This document shows, one piece after another, positions 12,872 through 24,800 of a DNA stretch of 64,000 bases. Origin of the DNA: Parietichytrium sp. I65-24A (Eukaryota; Sar; Bigyra; Thraustochytrida; Thraustochytriidae). The translations under genes were made by a program, and so were the position numbers. Position 1 is the first letter of the stretch. Each line of letters begins with the position of its first letter. A model generated the notes under the pieces. It did not search any database, had not been told where the DNA came from, and worked only from the letters and a program-made list of their open reading frames with translations. The stretch covers positions 186,001 to 250,000 of the forward strand of contig BLSF01000003.1 in the NCBI GenBank assembly GCA_012862575.1, written 5' to 3'.

Positions 12872-12903
12872 CTGCACTTCTGCACTTCTGCACTTCTGCA
12901 CTC
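12872..12903. repeat. Tandem 8-mer CTGCACTT
   Basis: Four copies of CTGCACTT, the last ending in C. It lies about 230-260 bases before the second CCT-like start codon. Confidence 0.9.
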
Positions 12904-13067
12904 TTGGCAGTGTGAAGAGTTACTCTTCACCTTTGGCACACGTGTTCAATTGTTGAATTAGTGAGCTGGTTCACTGTGCGGGATCCAGCAGTCCGTCAAC
13001 TGGCGACTTGCAACTCCATGTTGGACACTTGGTTCGCAAGACAACGCGGAGCCCGGACGAGCCAAGC

Positions 13068-13088
13068 GCAAGTGCAAGTGCAAGTGCA
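13068..13088. repeat. GCAAGT hexamer repeat in a gene leader
   Basis: Three to four copies of GCAAGT, 45-65 bases before the ATG at 13133, probably inside the 5' untranslated region. Confidence 0.85.
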
Positions 13089-13132
13089 TTATTTACAAAC
13101 GGAGCGCGAATACAGAGAGCAGCCGCGCGGTC

Positions 13133-13462
13133 ATGTGCCGAAACCCTCTTCAGACGCTGGAGTCGCGCTCTCGCGCGGAGGTGATTGAGCGATTCAGGAA
13201 GAAGAGACGCAACAGGAGGTTCAACAGGAAGCTCTACGCCTCGATGGCAAGATCGCAACCCAAAGGCGCGGAGGCTTTTCGAAATAGGAAGCGTCAGGTG
13301 CAGGCTAATGGCGCGGATATGCCCACGCCAGCCGACTGGGTTCTCGCAATAGATGCTTTGATCGCTCAGCCGGCCTGGCAGCACGCAAACCATTTGGCAA
13401 ACTACTGCTACAACCAGAACAACGCGGGCTTCTCTGACAGCAAGATCTCGCAAGCTGGTTGA
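13133..13462 (+). CDS. CCT-like basic-motif protein, short member 1
   Basis: 109 residues from the ATG at 13133. Residues 14-54 form the CCT-like core: R-x5-RF-x2-KRRNRRF, then NRKLY, SMARSQPKG and AFRNRKR. Residues 65-76 read TPADWVLAIDAL, the same tail motif as the other two paralogues, separated from the core by only about 10 residues. The C-terminal 30 residues are polar with no recognised motif. The core is nearly identical in pattern to the gene at 16325, so these two are the closest pair. By CCT analogy it would be nuclear and act by binding DNA or an NF-Y-like complex; this is inference. An antisense open frame over the same bases is a shadow. Confidence 0.75.
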   Translation: MCRNPLQTLESRSRAEVIERFRKKRRNRRFNRKLYASMARSQPKGAEAFRNRKRQVQANGADMPTPADWVLAIDALIAQPAWQHANHLANYCYNQNNAGFSDSKISQAG

Positions 13463-16324
13463 TCCCGTTGCCAGCGAGTACCATATCTCCTGAGAAAGCT
13501 CGAGACAACGCGAGTTAGCGCGGCGCAACTCACCCTTTCCAAATCACCTATTGCCCATCAACGCGTCATTGATTTCGGCGTGATGGGCTCTGCACGCGCC
13601 TCTCACCTGCTCGTAGCGAAACGAATGTCACAGCCCTCGCGCCCTCGCCACGCGTGAGGGTTCGTTCTCTAGTCACTGTAGCTTAGAAATGCCGTCAAGA
13701 CAATCCGCGAGGGCATCCAGCCAACCGCGCCTCCTCTCCAAATCTGTAATTTTGAACCACCAATTTCATTTAATTTTTTCAATGTTTACTTATTGTCTTT
13801 TCGTTTATTTGAGTCGATTTCAAAGTCCATAGGCGCAAGCAATCTTCTCTGCCCTTTCTTTTTCGAGCTCCTATTACAACTACATTTCCCGTCGCCAGCG
13901 TCGCTTCGAGTGTCATGAGCTCCGACCGAATTGCACAAGCGCATGTCACGGTTGCCCTCGACGAAAGGGGCAAATGATGACATCAACATACATAAACATC
14001 ATAACCAACATCAACAGGTGAAGGAGAAGAAAGCAAAAAAAAATTCCTCCCAGACAAAAAAAAAGAAAGAGAGTGAAGACGTCGGTGAGAAGCTCGCCAA
14101 CAGCGCGAACGTTCGCCTTCGACGACCGTGGGGCAGCCGAGACCTAAACTCCTTTGTTTTATTGATTGATTGACCAAGATCTCAAAAGAATGCGTTGAAT
14201 CTCGGAAGCCCGGCCGGGCCGCACCAGATGTGAGCAGAATCTCAGGAACAAAACTTGGTCGATGTGTGGTGGCAAGATTTCAAAAGCTAGTAGAACACTA
14301 AAAGATTCTTCTCTTTCCATCCAGAGTCCGATCACCTTCACAGTTCATTGTTCTGCGGAAGTTGGAGATTTCGAACTTTCAAAGAGTTGTGAAGAATCAC
14401 TCTGGCAAGCAAGAAAGGGACTGCGGACGTACTTTTGCATTGTACAGTTCCGTTCAAGTCGTCCGTAGCCACTGAGCGGCAAGCGCACAAAAGGGCTTTT
14501 TCTCCAGTCATCGTCGTCGAGTTGCAATTACTATTTGCAATTCCCCACACAGAGAGGTGTGCGGCCATCACCCATCATGTATCATATATCCACTCACAGC
14601 TCTACTTTTTATTCTTTGTTTGCTCTACTCTTTTTATTCTTTGTTTCCAGAACAGAATTTCAGAATTTTCAGCGTAGTACTTGGCCGGAATAGCACTAAG
14701 CTTCCCTCGTGTTGCTGAACTTGGGCGCTAAAAAATATCCTAGGGCCACGCATGGCCACAGGCCCCCAGCAAGCTAACACTTCATCCTCCTGCCTCCCAA
14801 GACTCCCAAAACTTGCAGCTGGTAACTCGCTATTATCCTCTAATAGCAAGATGCTAGCTACAACTATTAAACAGACTTCTGTTAATGATGGGGCACCAGG
14901 GCACCCCACTAAGCAGGGATTACAGCTGCTCACTCGTCCGCTAAGTCCGCTTCTGCTGATGATGGGGCGATAGGTGGCGTCTCGTCTCTTCGATCTGTTC
15001 TAGAGCTCCTGCTACCAAGACAAAGACTTGTTCATGTCACGTACAACTTGGAGTAGGAGGAGTAGGAGTAGAGGTAAGTGTACTTACCAGCGCTAAATGT
15101 GACGACATTTCTACTTTCTCCCGAAATCGCACACGATCACACTTAGAATGATCCATGCAAAATATGCAAAACAAGCTTCGAGACTTCCAACATCCGAGCC
15201 TAGCCTCCGACCTTCCGATACGTAAGTTATCTTAGCATCAATTTTAAAAGTTCTTCAGAAGTGAATGCCTTGCTTTCGCCACGGAGGCGAAACGATCTCT
15301 TCGCAGCTCAGACTCTGAGGTTGTTGAAGGTTTTTATTTATTTGAAAAAAATATTGTTGAAAACTGGTTCTCTCTTGAACTCAGGCTGTGACAGCGAATG
15401 TGCGGGAGTAGGCCGTTCGCAGGAGAGAACGAGCACTCACAGCCAGTCGCTTCAAGTGCTGCTATCTTGACTGTGAATCTCCAACTCAATCTCGAATTTG
15501 TAGAAATTTCTATTTTCTCTTAGTTAGACCAAGTGGCCTATAGAAACTCGTGAGGCCTCACTATGTCTCCGTGTGGGGACGTGGCTGGCTTGACTAGTTA
15601 TGAGTCAAGAACTTATTAGTAGCTAGTAGCTAAGCGAGCAACTCTTTTGGATACGTCACTGTCCCGAGAGACGCCCTCAGAATTCCAAATTTTCGCTCGC
15701 ACTTGAAAAACTTCTCGGTGACCGTACTGTCAAAGCTATCCTCAGGGATTCTGTCACGGCACTGCGATATGCAGAATTCAGAACAAGCAGTTCTGTAGAG
15801 CAAAACTCACTTTGCATGTTGCATTTTGCATATTTTTGCATCATGATTGTAATTTTCAAGATACGAATTTCTCGAACCCACACCTAGTGAGAGTCTCTAT
15901 TGTACCATACCGCACCTATAGAGTAGGACATACTTGACCTTCATTGATTGATGCATTGATGGGAAGGAGATACTCGATTACTGTACAACTTGGTAAGATG
16001 GATTGATCACACGAGTAGAAGAACGAGTTGGACCGTGTAAGTCAGGAGAAAAGGGAAGGTGGACATAGGTGGACAGAGAGAGTAAAAGAGGAGGGAGAGG
16101 AGAGACATGGCGTCACTGACACAGTCACAATACATACTGATAGTGACAGCCACAGCCGCAGCCACAGTGTGGCATAACTCCCATGCTTGCATCGACAGAT
16201 CCCCAATGTCCAGACGAGTCGAGCCCAAATAAGGACATCCAAACCTCTGCTCGAGCTACTCTAGCTGGAGATTGCCAGAGCATTCAGAATACCAGAGGCA
16301 AGAAAAACCTGGAATATCTGGAGA
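13463..16324. other. Interval between the second and third CCT-like genes
   Basis: No supported gene. It contains the CAGAATTTCAGAATTTT repeat near 14650-14671, GACTGTGA at 15469, and mixed unique sequence. The final 140 bases include imperfect CAGCCACAG repeats (about 16146-16170), probably promoter or leader of the next gene. Confidence 0.5.
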
Positions 16325-16573
16325 ATGCAGAGCAGCTTGGCGCAAAAAGGGCCGGAGCCGCGGTCGCGGGAGGAAATCATCGAGCGCTTCAGGAGGAAAC
16401 GCCGCAACAGGCAGTATAACAGGAAGCTGTACTGCTCAATGGCCAGGTTCCAGCCCAAAGGGGTGCAAGCTTTTCGCAACAGAAAGCGATTTGTGAGCCA
16501 GCAGATCGAAGCAACGCTGACTCTCACGGACTGGGCGATTGCGGTCGATGCATTGTTTGTGGACCCGCTCTAA
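16325..16573 (+). CDS. CCT-like basic-motif protein, short member 2
   Basis: 82 residues, nothing but the conserved parts of the family: residues 15-55 are the CCT-like core (R-x5-RF-x2-KRRNR, NRKLY, SMARFQPKG, AFRNRKR) and residues 66-77 are TLTDWAIAVDAL, followed almost at once by the stop. It therefore shows the minimal unit kept by selection: a basic motif, a 10-residue spacer and an Asp-Trp amphipathic tail. The ATG at 16325 is the first one in frame close to the core. Being about 3 kb from its closest paralogue and on the same strand, it looks like a local duplication. The bases after the stop have no further coding signal on this strand. Confidence 0.75.
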   Translation: MQSSLAQKGPEPRSREEIIERFRRKRRNRQYNRKLYCSMARFQPKGVQAFRNRKRFVSQQIEATLTLTDWAIAVDALFVDPL

Positions 16574-17126
16574 AACCATGGCCGAGATAGACTAGAGGCT
16601 GTGTTTTGCTTTTTCCAAATCTGGTCTCGTGTATCTTGTAAAAGTAGAATGTAAATTATGCTGTTTGCAAAGTTTCATCACAACCGCATCGAGTATTCGT
16701 TTCGCCAAGAACCTAATCTGAATGCCAAAAGACCAGCCAGCCCATGAGCTTGGGCTGACACTCATCACATATCTCTTCCACTCGAGGGGTTTCCGAGCTC
16801 TTTCGAGCTCGAGTGAGGTTTCCGAGCTCTTTCAAGGATACTATTGGCAGACGAAGCTCTCGATGGTGAAGCCATTTGGGGACCACTCCAGTGGCAATCG
16901 CGAAAACTCTTGTGGCAAATGAGAGACGGTGCAGCTTGGAGATCAGATGCAGCTTGCTGACTTGTAACCGGGCCACATCACACCGAGGCTGTGAGCATCA
17001 TCGCCGAAAAGAAATGTACCGTGAGTAAAGACGCGCGATAGCGGAGCATGTAAAGCCAAAAGAACTTTACTCGCAAATTGTTGGTTGGCACAGATCTAAG
17101 TGAATGTGCGTACCGATGCGATGCAT

Positions 17127-17447
17127 TCACGATTTGCAAGATGGTCTTGGCTGAAAGCCGGACATCTTTGCGAGGAAGCTTTTCGTTGCGGCATCTGACA
17201 ACGTCGAGGAGGTGAGGTTGTTGAGTGAAGAAATGCTGCCCTTGAAAACGATTACGCTGCGGCGTTTGACGATATTTGCCATTGGCTCTAAAAGATGCTG
17301 TTTACAGTCTACTGCAACCTTTACTCTTGGAACAGGGAAAAATCGGATCCGCGAAAGCACATCATCAGAGATTCTGATAACACATTGAACAAGGAGCTTC
17401 TCGACTGTGAGGCTTCGAACGTATGCCGCGTACCGTGACGCGTACAC
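17127..17447 (-). pseudogene. Relict or orphan coding exon, family unknown
   Basis: The minus strand is open for about 105 codons and starts right after a good acceptor (TTACAG ending at 17448). Its translation alternates hydrophobic and polar residues, with pieces such as YVRSLTVEKLL and SRIRFFPVPRVKVAV that resemble F-box or leucine-rich repeat proteins of protists; that likeness is weak. A possible donor (GTGAAT) sits near 17128, and further coding-like frames lie down to about 16720, but no consistent start, donor chain or stop could be placed. I see no upstream exon. A decayed gene is more likely than a live one. Confidence 0.25.
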
Positions 17448-17530
17448 CTGTAACGGTACTACTTTTTATTTCAACTTATATTGACCTTGATGATCAAAAG
17501 TAACCTAGGTACTCTACCTGAGAGGGAAAA

Positions 17531-17560
17531 AATTCTGAATTCTGAATTCTGAATTCTGAA
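17531..17560. repeat. GAATTCT tandem tract
   Basis: Four copies of AATTCTG ending in a diverged copy. Related GAATTC-rich tracts occur near 791-818, 12571-12592, 26164-26178, 38585-38597 and 48153-48170. Confidence 0.85.
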
Positions 17561-17847
17561 TACTGGCAGGGTCCTAGCTTTCCTTATAGACTCGAGCTAA
17601 TCGAATTTGAATTCAACCATCATGATCTACACCACACTACCGCAATTCTCAACCAATCTTCATAGGTATCTTACGCAAGCAGCTAGTGTACATACGCGAG
17701 TACATCTCCGATACGGGAACGCACTTTTAGTAAAGAAGAGGTGTCCCCGAGGACAGTGAGGACAGTGGGGAACCCATATGGTTTGCAGTGCAGAAGCAGA
17801 GAGAGGTAAACGGAACGAAACGGGAGCAGAAAAGAAGGGATCGAAGC

Positions 17848-17866
17848 GTTGGAGTTGGAGTTGGAG
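17848..17866. repeat. GTTGGA hexamer repeat in the kinesin leader region
   Basis: Three tandem copies of GTTGGA, about 150 bases before the start codon at 18013. Confidence 0.8.
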
Positions 17867-18012
17867 CTGCAGTGGAGACGTTGGAAAGAGTGAGAACTTG
17901 TTGAACTTGAAACTGGAAGAGGAGAGTCACCGAGTACAAGATTGCGTTCCTCGCTGCGCATCTTGCGCAAGTCGAACGGTAGAGCCTAGTAGACAGAGCG
18001 AGTGCATCAGTA

Positions 18013-21000
18013 ATGGCGCCTTTGTGGACTGTGTGCGCGACTGTAGTCCCAGGCAGTGGAGACGGAGATGGCTGGCAAGTTCGCGGGCAAGGCAACGAGG
18101 TGCAGCTGCTGGAAGACGGAAACGAGTAAGTGGGGACGACATGAGTTCAAGCTGAGTTCTGAATCTTGGTGAGCATTTGTAGATGTTTGGCGGTGGTCGT
18201 GTGTGATGTGCGATGCGGCGGTTTTGAATGTCGCGAGACTGATTGGCAAAGGATTGTGGTGTGCTTTGTGGAGCAGGCAGGAGAAGGAGAAGTTTCTCTT
18301 GTTTGATCAAGTATTTTGGGAGGGTACTCCGGAGGGGATGCTGTTCAGGAAGGTGCACGAACCGCTACTGCTGGATGTTTGGAATGGGGGAAACTGCGCA
18401 CTGTTTGAAGGCGGGTACGTCGAGTCGCATGCTGCCCAAGTACGGCCACTCGCCGGATGGCTCTTTTCGCGAATTAGCGACGCTACCGAGCTCACGCACA
18501 GCGTCTTGCGCTTCAAGGTGTTTTTACAGGTTGTTGACGTCTACGCCGATGGTACAATGCTCGACTCGTTCTCAGAAAGCCAGCGCCTCCAGGGTGGCGG
18601 CGACTCGCAGATGTATCCCGCAGCTAGACTCGTAGAGATTTTCTCCGAAAAGGATGCCGTCAGCAGATTGGGCGAGCTGCAGAGCCCGTACTACGGAAAC
18701 ACATCTCGCCCGAGCTCGCCTACCAAGCATCGCAAGGGGCGCAAAAGCAATGCAAGCGACTCTTACCGCCCGCCAAATCGCCCCGCTTCCCCATCCAGCA
18801 CGTCATCAAGAAGAGCAGTCTCTGGGCAGGGAAGGGGATTTCATCGGCTCATTACTCTCCGTCTGGAACGCTGGATCAGGAAACGACGTGGCGGGCTTTT
18901 GACTCCTGAAAGAGGGGCGCGTCCAACCTCCGCGTCGCGCCGCAACGGAGAGAAACTCTCCACTCAAGACCTTCAGGAACCTTCGATCGGAGAACTTCAT
19001 CGCGACGCTCTTTCATCAGAAGACTGGTCTGTTACAACGTCAGAGCTTCAAATTGTACACTTGAGTATACTTGGGATAAGGCTGTCATCCAAAAATCGAT
19101 CATTAGGGGGTAGTGGCCTCCACGCAAGCTCGCATAAACATAAATTTGCCAAGTTTTCCCAACAAACACTAAGTGCAATGTGCAGATGCCTGCGGGAGCC
19201 TGGCCTGGGTTACCGAGACTCCAAGCTGACGCAAATCTTAAAGTACTCATTCCTACAGAATACCAGATGCACTGCTCTCGTGAGGGTAACGTCACCCTGC
19301 CAGCAGTTTTCGCTCTCGGCAGGGCCTCTTCGATTTGCTGCACACCTTGCGGACGCACTTCACGGCCAAGAGAAACTTGAACTCTTTGCTGGGGACGACG
19401 ACGATGAAACTCTTGTAGATTCGGCTTTTGGAAGAGAGGAGGACGATCTCGCATCTCGCCTTGACGCAATCTGGAAAGACATGACTCGAGCACCAGAGAG
19501 TGCCGCCCGGGTCGAAGTAAATCAGGACAGGAGTTACTCTCGTGACGGACTCGCACCTCAGAAACAGCAACGGATGCGAATGTCAAGTTGGCTCAATGAT
19601 TTAAAAAGTGAAATTGACCTCCCTCCAGCCGAAACCAATGACAACGGCTCCTCGGAAAACGGCAACTCGTCCACTCATTCGACAGAGGGTCGGTCGCTGC
19701 ATGCGGAAACGGACGATCATGATGAACTGTTGGCCTCAAGGCTCGCTTTTAGGGATCAGCTCGCAAAACTTCAGACGAACCGAGAGTCCTTACGCACGAA
19801 GACTGAGGAGCGGAAAAAGGAGGCATTAGCTCACTCAACGCGCAAGAAGCTTGAGGAGACAAGTGGAATTATTAATGAACTGGAGCAGGAGCGGCACACG
19901 GCAATCAACAAAGGCCGCGAGCTCTTACAAACCATCTGGACATTGGAAGGGGAGAATGCACAATTGAAGCAGGACCTTCGGAAACGGGAGGCGGAACTCG
20001 AAAATTTCCGCCAAATGCAAAATACCCAAACAAAGCAAATAGAGGATTTGCAAGCAAGCGTGAAAGCAGCGAAAGAAGACGCAGCGAAGCAAGTGGCTCT
20101 CGAAGAGGAAAAATGGCTGAAGGAAGCAGAATCAGAGCGAGACGCCCTTCGCAAAAGAGTTTTGAAGCTGGAGGAGGAAAAACGCAAAGCTGTGGCATCG
20201 TCCAAACAAAAGGCGAAAGGCCAGGTCACACGGATGGAGGAAAGCCATGCCAATCAGCTGCGCGACAAAGACGCAGCCGCGCTAGAGAGGGAGAGACTGT
20301 TGCGAGAAAAAATTGCCAATTTGCATCAGGAAAACAGAGAACAAAATGAGGAGCTAACCCTCGCGACCGTTGCAAAGGAGGACAAGATTCGCGAACTCGA
20401 AGCTTCTCTCGAAGCAGCAATCTCCGATCGCCAGAGAGACAAAGAGCAGTTCCAGGCAGAATTTACCCAATTGCGTAATGAATTGGAACAATTCCAGAAC
20501 GATGAAGAAGCTTCGGCACAAAAGGCAAAGCACGATTTGCGCGTATCTTTGCGGATTCGAGAGGAGCGGGACCGGGCACATGAGGCGGCAATGAACACTA
20601 TGCACCGTCGACTATCTCAGCTCAATGAGGACCTGGGTAAGGCACGGAACGACCTTCGAGTGGCTCAATCAGATGCGCAAGCTCAGCGTCGCGAAGTGGC
20701 GGCTTTGAAGAAGGCTGCGGGAGAGAAAGATGAGCTGCTTCGTGCTCTTGAGCAGGACAAGTTGGCATGGAAAAAGCACCAGTCCGGTCAAGAAGTCCTC
20801 AGCAATGAAGTAAAGCAAAATGCGCAGCTGCGAGATGCCTTGAAGATTTGCGAGCAAGAGCGCGACTCTCTCATGGAGGCCTGCGAGGAACTAAATGCTT
20901 CGCACAAAGCAGTTTGTTTGGAGCTCGAGTCAGCTCATGAAGCGATTGTGTCTCTGAACGCTCAGGTCTCGAGGCTTGAAGAGAGCCTTGAAAAGGAGCA

Positions 21001-21598
21001 AAAAGCTTACCAAGATTTGCTGCTCAAGTTCAGAAATGCTCCACTAGTCCAAGACAACGCGCTTGATCGCAGCTCGAGGGACAGGGATATCAGTGAGAGC
21101 GCGATGAAGATTGGCCAACTGGAAGAACAAATCAAGTTCTTGTCGGAAGACATGGAGCGCTCGCGAGAATTCACGAGAAGAGACAATAGGGCAGAGTCAC
21201 TCGCTCACAGAATAGAAGTTGCGGCCGAGAGAGCTTTTGAAAAACTCTCACGAACGATGGGTTCTGCTGCGACCTCTCGATCCCGAAATCAAATCACAGC
21301 GTCTCCAAAGAAGCCGGGCCGGCGAGGCGGCTCGCATGATTATTACAAATATACGCGGGAGAGCGGCTTGGACACCTCTCGAGATGACCTTGCCGGATTA
21401 TCTTCTTCTGGATCAACAAGTTCCTATGAGGGTTATGAACGGCGTCTTCCAAGGGGTTCCCGCGGCGCTCTGCGGGATAGCAGCATAAACGAAAGCTTGG
21501 CCAGAACCCTACGCGAGAGAGACATGGAAGTCGAGGCTCTAGAGCGGCAATTGTATACACTCTCATCTCGAAAGCCACGTAGGAAAATGTATCGCTAA
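18013..21598 (+). CDS. Kinesin-like coiled-coil protein with degenerate motor
   Basis: Two exons, 18013-18125 and 18277-21598, joined by a 151-base GTAAGT...CAG intron; 1144 residues. The first exon supplies a kinesin-type N-terminus and its ATG follows an in-frame stop. The motor fold is recognisable: FLLFDQVF near residue 44, a helix of the PLLLDVWNG type, and GYRDSKLTQIL near residue 350 followed by a strand and an LRFA-like helix. The ATPase signatures are not: the P-loop GxxxxGKT position reads FEGGYVESHA, and the switch II DLAGSE position reads LSILGIRL. A long coiled coil covers about residues 525-1005, and the last 120 residues are Arg/Ser-rich and basic. It should bind microtubules or dimerise without normal motility; that is inference. 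It converges on the gene at 21804-24890 with a 205-base gap. Confidence 0.8.
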
Positions 21599-21803
21599 AA
21601 ACTAGAATGAGGTGGTTGCGGCTGTTTCATTATTATTAAAAAGGCGGCCATGGGCACTCTGTAACTTGCTACGCATATTCTTCTGTTCTAAAAGCTGAAT
21701 GACCGGATGAAAACTCGCAACTTCAAAATTTCACAACGCCTCTCCTCGCCAGACGCGTAAGCTGACAACTCCAAGAGCCAGCGGGTGATCTCGAATAAGA
21801 CTG

Positions 21804-24800
21804 TTATTTTATGCGAGCGTCGAATTTGGGCAACCCTAAACTCAACCACGACTGGAAGCGAGCGCAATTCTTCTCTTGACTTTCTTTCCTCATAGCGGTC
21901 TCGGTACCGACCTTGCCATTCGCAATCTCATAGCACAACTCTTTGTTAGCTGTGGCGAATTCGAAAAAGCTTTTATAAGTGTGCTTTCGGTCTTCTCTGA
22001 AAATCGCAAAAGTGCGTAACCCCATGTCTTTCCAATCATCAAAAGATATCTCCGATTGCGCCAGCGCCACGAGTCTCGAGTCCTGCATGTAAATTCGCTC
22101 AAGGGGGACCACCTTGGGAGCCAGGTCTGTACGAACATTCAGCTTTTTGGGAAATGTGATCACACTTTTGCTCGACCTGTTATCCACAGACTTTGATGTG
22201 GGATTTGAACTTCTCCCTAGGCTACGTTGTTGGCCTAGATCTCGTGCTGCGCCCGACGATTCTGAAACGTTCACAACTCGGTGTTGCGGAGTATCTTCTA
22301 TAAGCTGTACGTCGCCGTTTTCGTTCTCTTCAGTTGGTTCAGGGCCATCATTTGTAACATCGGTGAGGTCGACAGAAAATAGCTCACGGACGATGTGGCA
22401 GGTCATTTTTATTCCATCCACTTTCGTCGTTCGGGAGCACTCCTCTTGCAACGCCTGCCAAACCTTTAGCCCATCTCGACTGTCATTGTTGAAGGCGTGA
22501 ACTCTCTCAGCTTTCCCCATATTTACTCGGAGAGAAAGAAATTGGAGCTCATTGTAAAGAGCACGGTACGGATTTCGGCTCCCGACGTCCCAAAATCCCT
22601 CGACGGTGTATCCGGCATGAGAGCGAAAACTCTCGATGAGCTTTTCCATTGAAAATTTATGAATGATCGAACTTTTGAATGCTGCAATACTAGCCTCAGG
22701 CAGTTTGTGAAACTGGCCAGCAAGATGGAGATCAAGACCTTTACGCAGGTGAAACAGAACTCCAGCCCCACCTTCCAAGTCGCCATAATGGGCCAACACC
22801 TCCAACGGATTCAGCTTTGAAGCGATTGGGCTCAGCTCCTGGACGCGAATATACTCTTCTGCAGCCCATAGAAAGCAAATGGGACAAGCAAAGAGCTCCT
22901 TCCAGTTCTTTTTGGAATACTCAAAGTTGAAGGACTGCATTCGGCTCCACACCGAGTCATCGAGGCTGCGAGCGATCTGCTTTGGGTGGAATCGCAAGCC
23001 TTTTTTTCCAAGTTGGGCATAGATCTTCTCCTGAGTCGACACTCTCATAGGAGACAAAAAAAAGGGCGGCTCGCGAAGGATCTGCTTGTGATCGAAGGCT
23101 GTAGAATACGTACTCCTGCAAAGGTGTTTTACGGTTGACAGCAAAAAGCAGCAGTTCCTCCCCATCTCAAAAGCGGCCTCGCTCCAATCGAGATGCTTTT
23201 CCTTTTCTTTTGGCCCGAAATTCACACCAGTTACGGTATCAACAAAGGCGCACCCGGTGTGTTTCTTTTTTTGCGGCTTTTCTTCATCGTTCTCAAGGCT
23301 CTCGCGAAAGGCTCTTTCTTTCGCCAATCTTTGGGCCTCACGACTCGCAAAATCTTCTTTACGAGAGCTCATTGTGGAGAACCTTCCAGAAGGGCCACCA
23401 GCCAGGAGCTCCAGTGCGTCAGAGGGCGCTGACTCCATAAATCGCTCTAGCTGTGGGTCTGCTCTAATGTTATGGTGCGTCAGCGACGGTTTCTTTGCAT
23501 TACTTGGGCGAGTTTCCGCAAATCTTTCGTACGGTTTGGGTTGCCGCTTCTTCAAGAAGTCAGTCTCGAATGCGACCTCATCAGCATCACCTGCAACGTT
23601 GTCTTGCAGAGGTAAGAACACGTGGACTTTTGCGTCTCCATCTTCCTCTTTTGACTTTTGTTCTACATCGCCCAAGCTCACGTCAATAATTTTGAGCTTG
23701 CGATCGTTCTGCACCTGATCTGCAAGCGTTTTCCCAAGCTTTTCATCGAGGGGGTATGCCGCATACTGAGCAACAGGTCGCAGCAGTCCTTCTGCGCTTG
23801 CGGGTCGCCGGTCTTGAATAGGAGAAGTTGGACGGTGGGACGCTTGCGCTGATTGGTAATGGCGAAATGCTTCCACAAAGTTATTTTTTTCCAGGTAGTT
23901 CCTCAGCCCATTGATCCCCTGACAAAAGTCTACACCTTCCACGGAGATCTTGGGGTCAAATGTTGCGCCATGGCGGATGAAAAGATCTTTCCCGTCCACA
24001 CGAGACCAGTCCAGTTCAGCAAGAAAGAAATCAAGCAACGCGTCCTCTTCTTCGCTCGATGGCTTTTGTGAGCCCTGCCCTTTTCTCGGTGCCGCTGAGA
24101 ACTCCGAAGAAGAAGAAGCTCTCTTGCGTTTTTTGGAAGAGCGCGGTGTCGATACCGTCTTTATGCTCGGGACAGACTTTGCATTTGCGGGTGTTGAAGA
24201 CGATGAGGAAGACTTTCCCTGGCGAGGTGAAGCCGCGGAAGACGACGTCTGCTTTTGAGAACGATCCTCGCCAAGGCTGATCACCATTTCATCTTCTGAC
24301 TCATCGGCACTTCGCACCAGCTTGGAGTTCTCAGTCTCAGTCTCTGTCGCCTTCGCATTCCGTCCTTCATCTTCCGATCTCCGTCTCTTCCTCTTTTGCT
24401 TGTCCTTCTTATGTTTCGCCTTCTTCTCCTTTCGCCTCTTTTTCCGCTCTCGCCTCGCATTTGTGCCATCCGAATCTTCAATTTCATCAGCACTCAGTTC
24501 TCGCGGAGCGAACGGATGAATTCCCCCGCTCCAATCCTTCGGCTCGTCTTCGCGACTTTTCTCGTCCTCCTCGTCGTCTTCCTCCTCGGCAAAAACATCT
24601 TCGTCCAGAACAGGTGCATTGCGGTAGCCCACAAAATCCTCAAATGCCTTGGACAATTTCGCCGATTCGCATACCATTTTCGCCAAATCCTCCTGGCTAA
24701 CGGCGTAATCTTTGCCTCTCACCGAAGTGTTCCGGTCCAGCTCATGCCCTGGGCGAATATAAAACCAGCTGTGCACGCCCGTTCCTTGTTGCACACGGAA

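Larger units (their letters stand above)
6703..13132. other. Long gene-poor interval with many simple repeats
   Basis: About 6.4 kb between the first and second CCT-like genes without a supported gene. Open frames up to 185 codons occur (for example minus 10680-11237), but they are repeat-encoded or lack any recognisable composition. The interval holds a pyrimidine triplet tract (7294-7329), TTTG repeat (9157-9179), an 8-base GC-rich repeat (10941-10982), a purine tract (about 12003-12060), a GAGT repeat (12478-12518), an 8-base repeat (12872-12903), and GACTGTGA or its complement at 6793, 10379, 11100 and 12783. A small multi-exon gene could still be hidden here. Confidence 0.5.
16574..18012. 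other. Interval holding a relict exon and the kinesin leader
   Basis: No complete gene. It holds a coding-like minus-strand block (17127-17447, listed separately), a GAATTCT tandem tract (17531-17560) and a GTTGGA repeat (17848-17866) 145-165 bases before the kinesin start codon. Confidence 0.5.

Noticed and set aside
12971-13528. 185-codon minus-strand open frame over a CCT-like gene
   Set aside because: The plus-strand product shares a conserved core with two paralogues, so the minus frame is the shadow.
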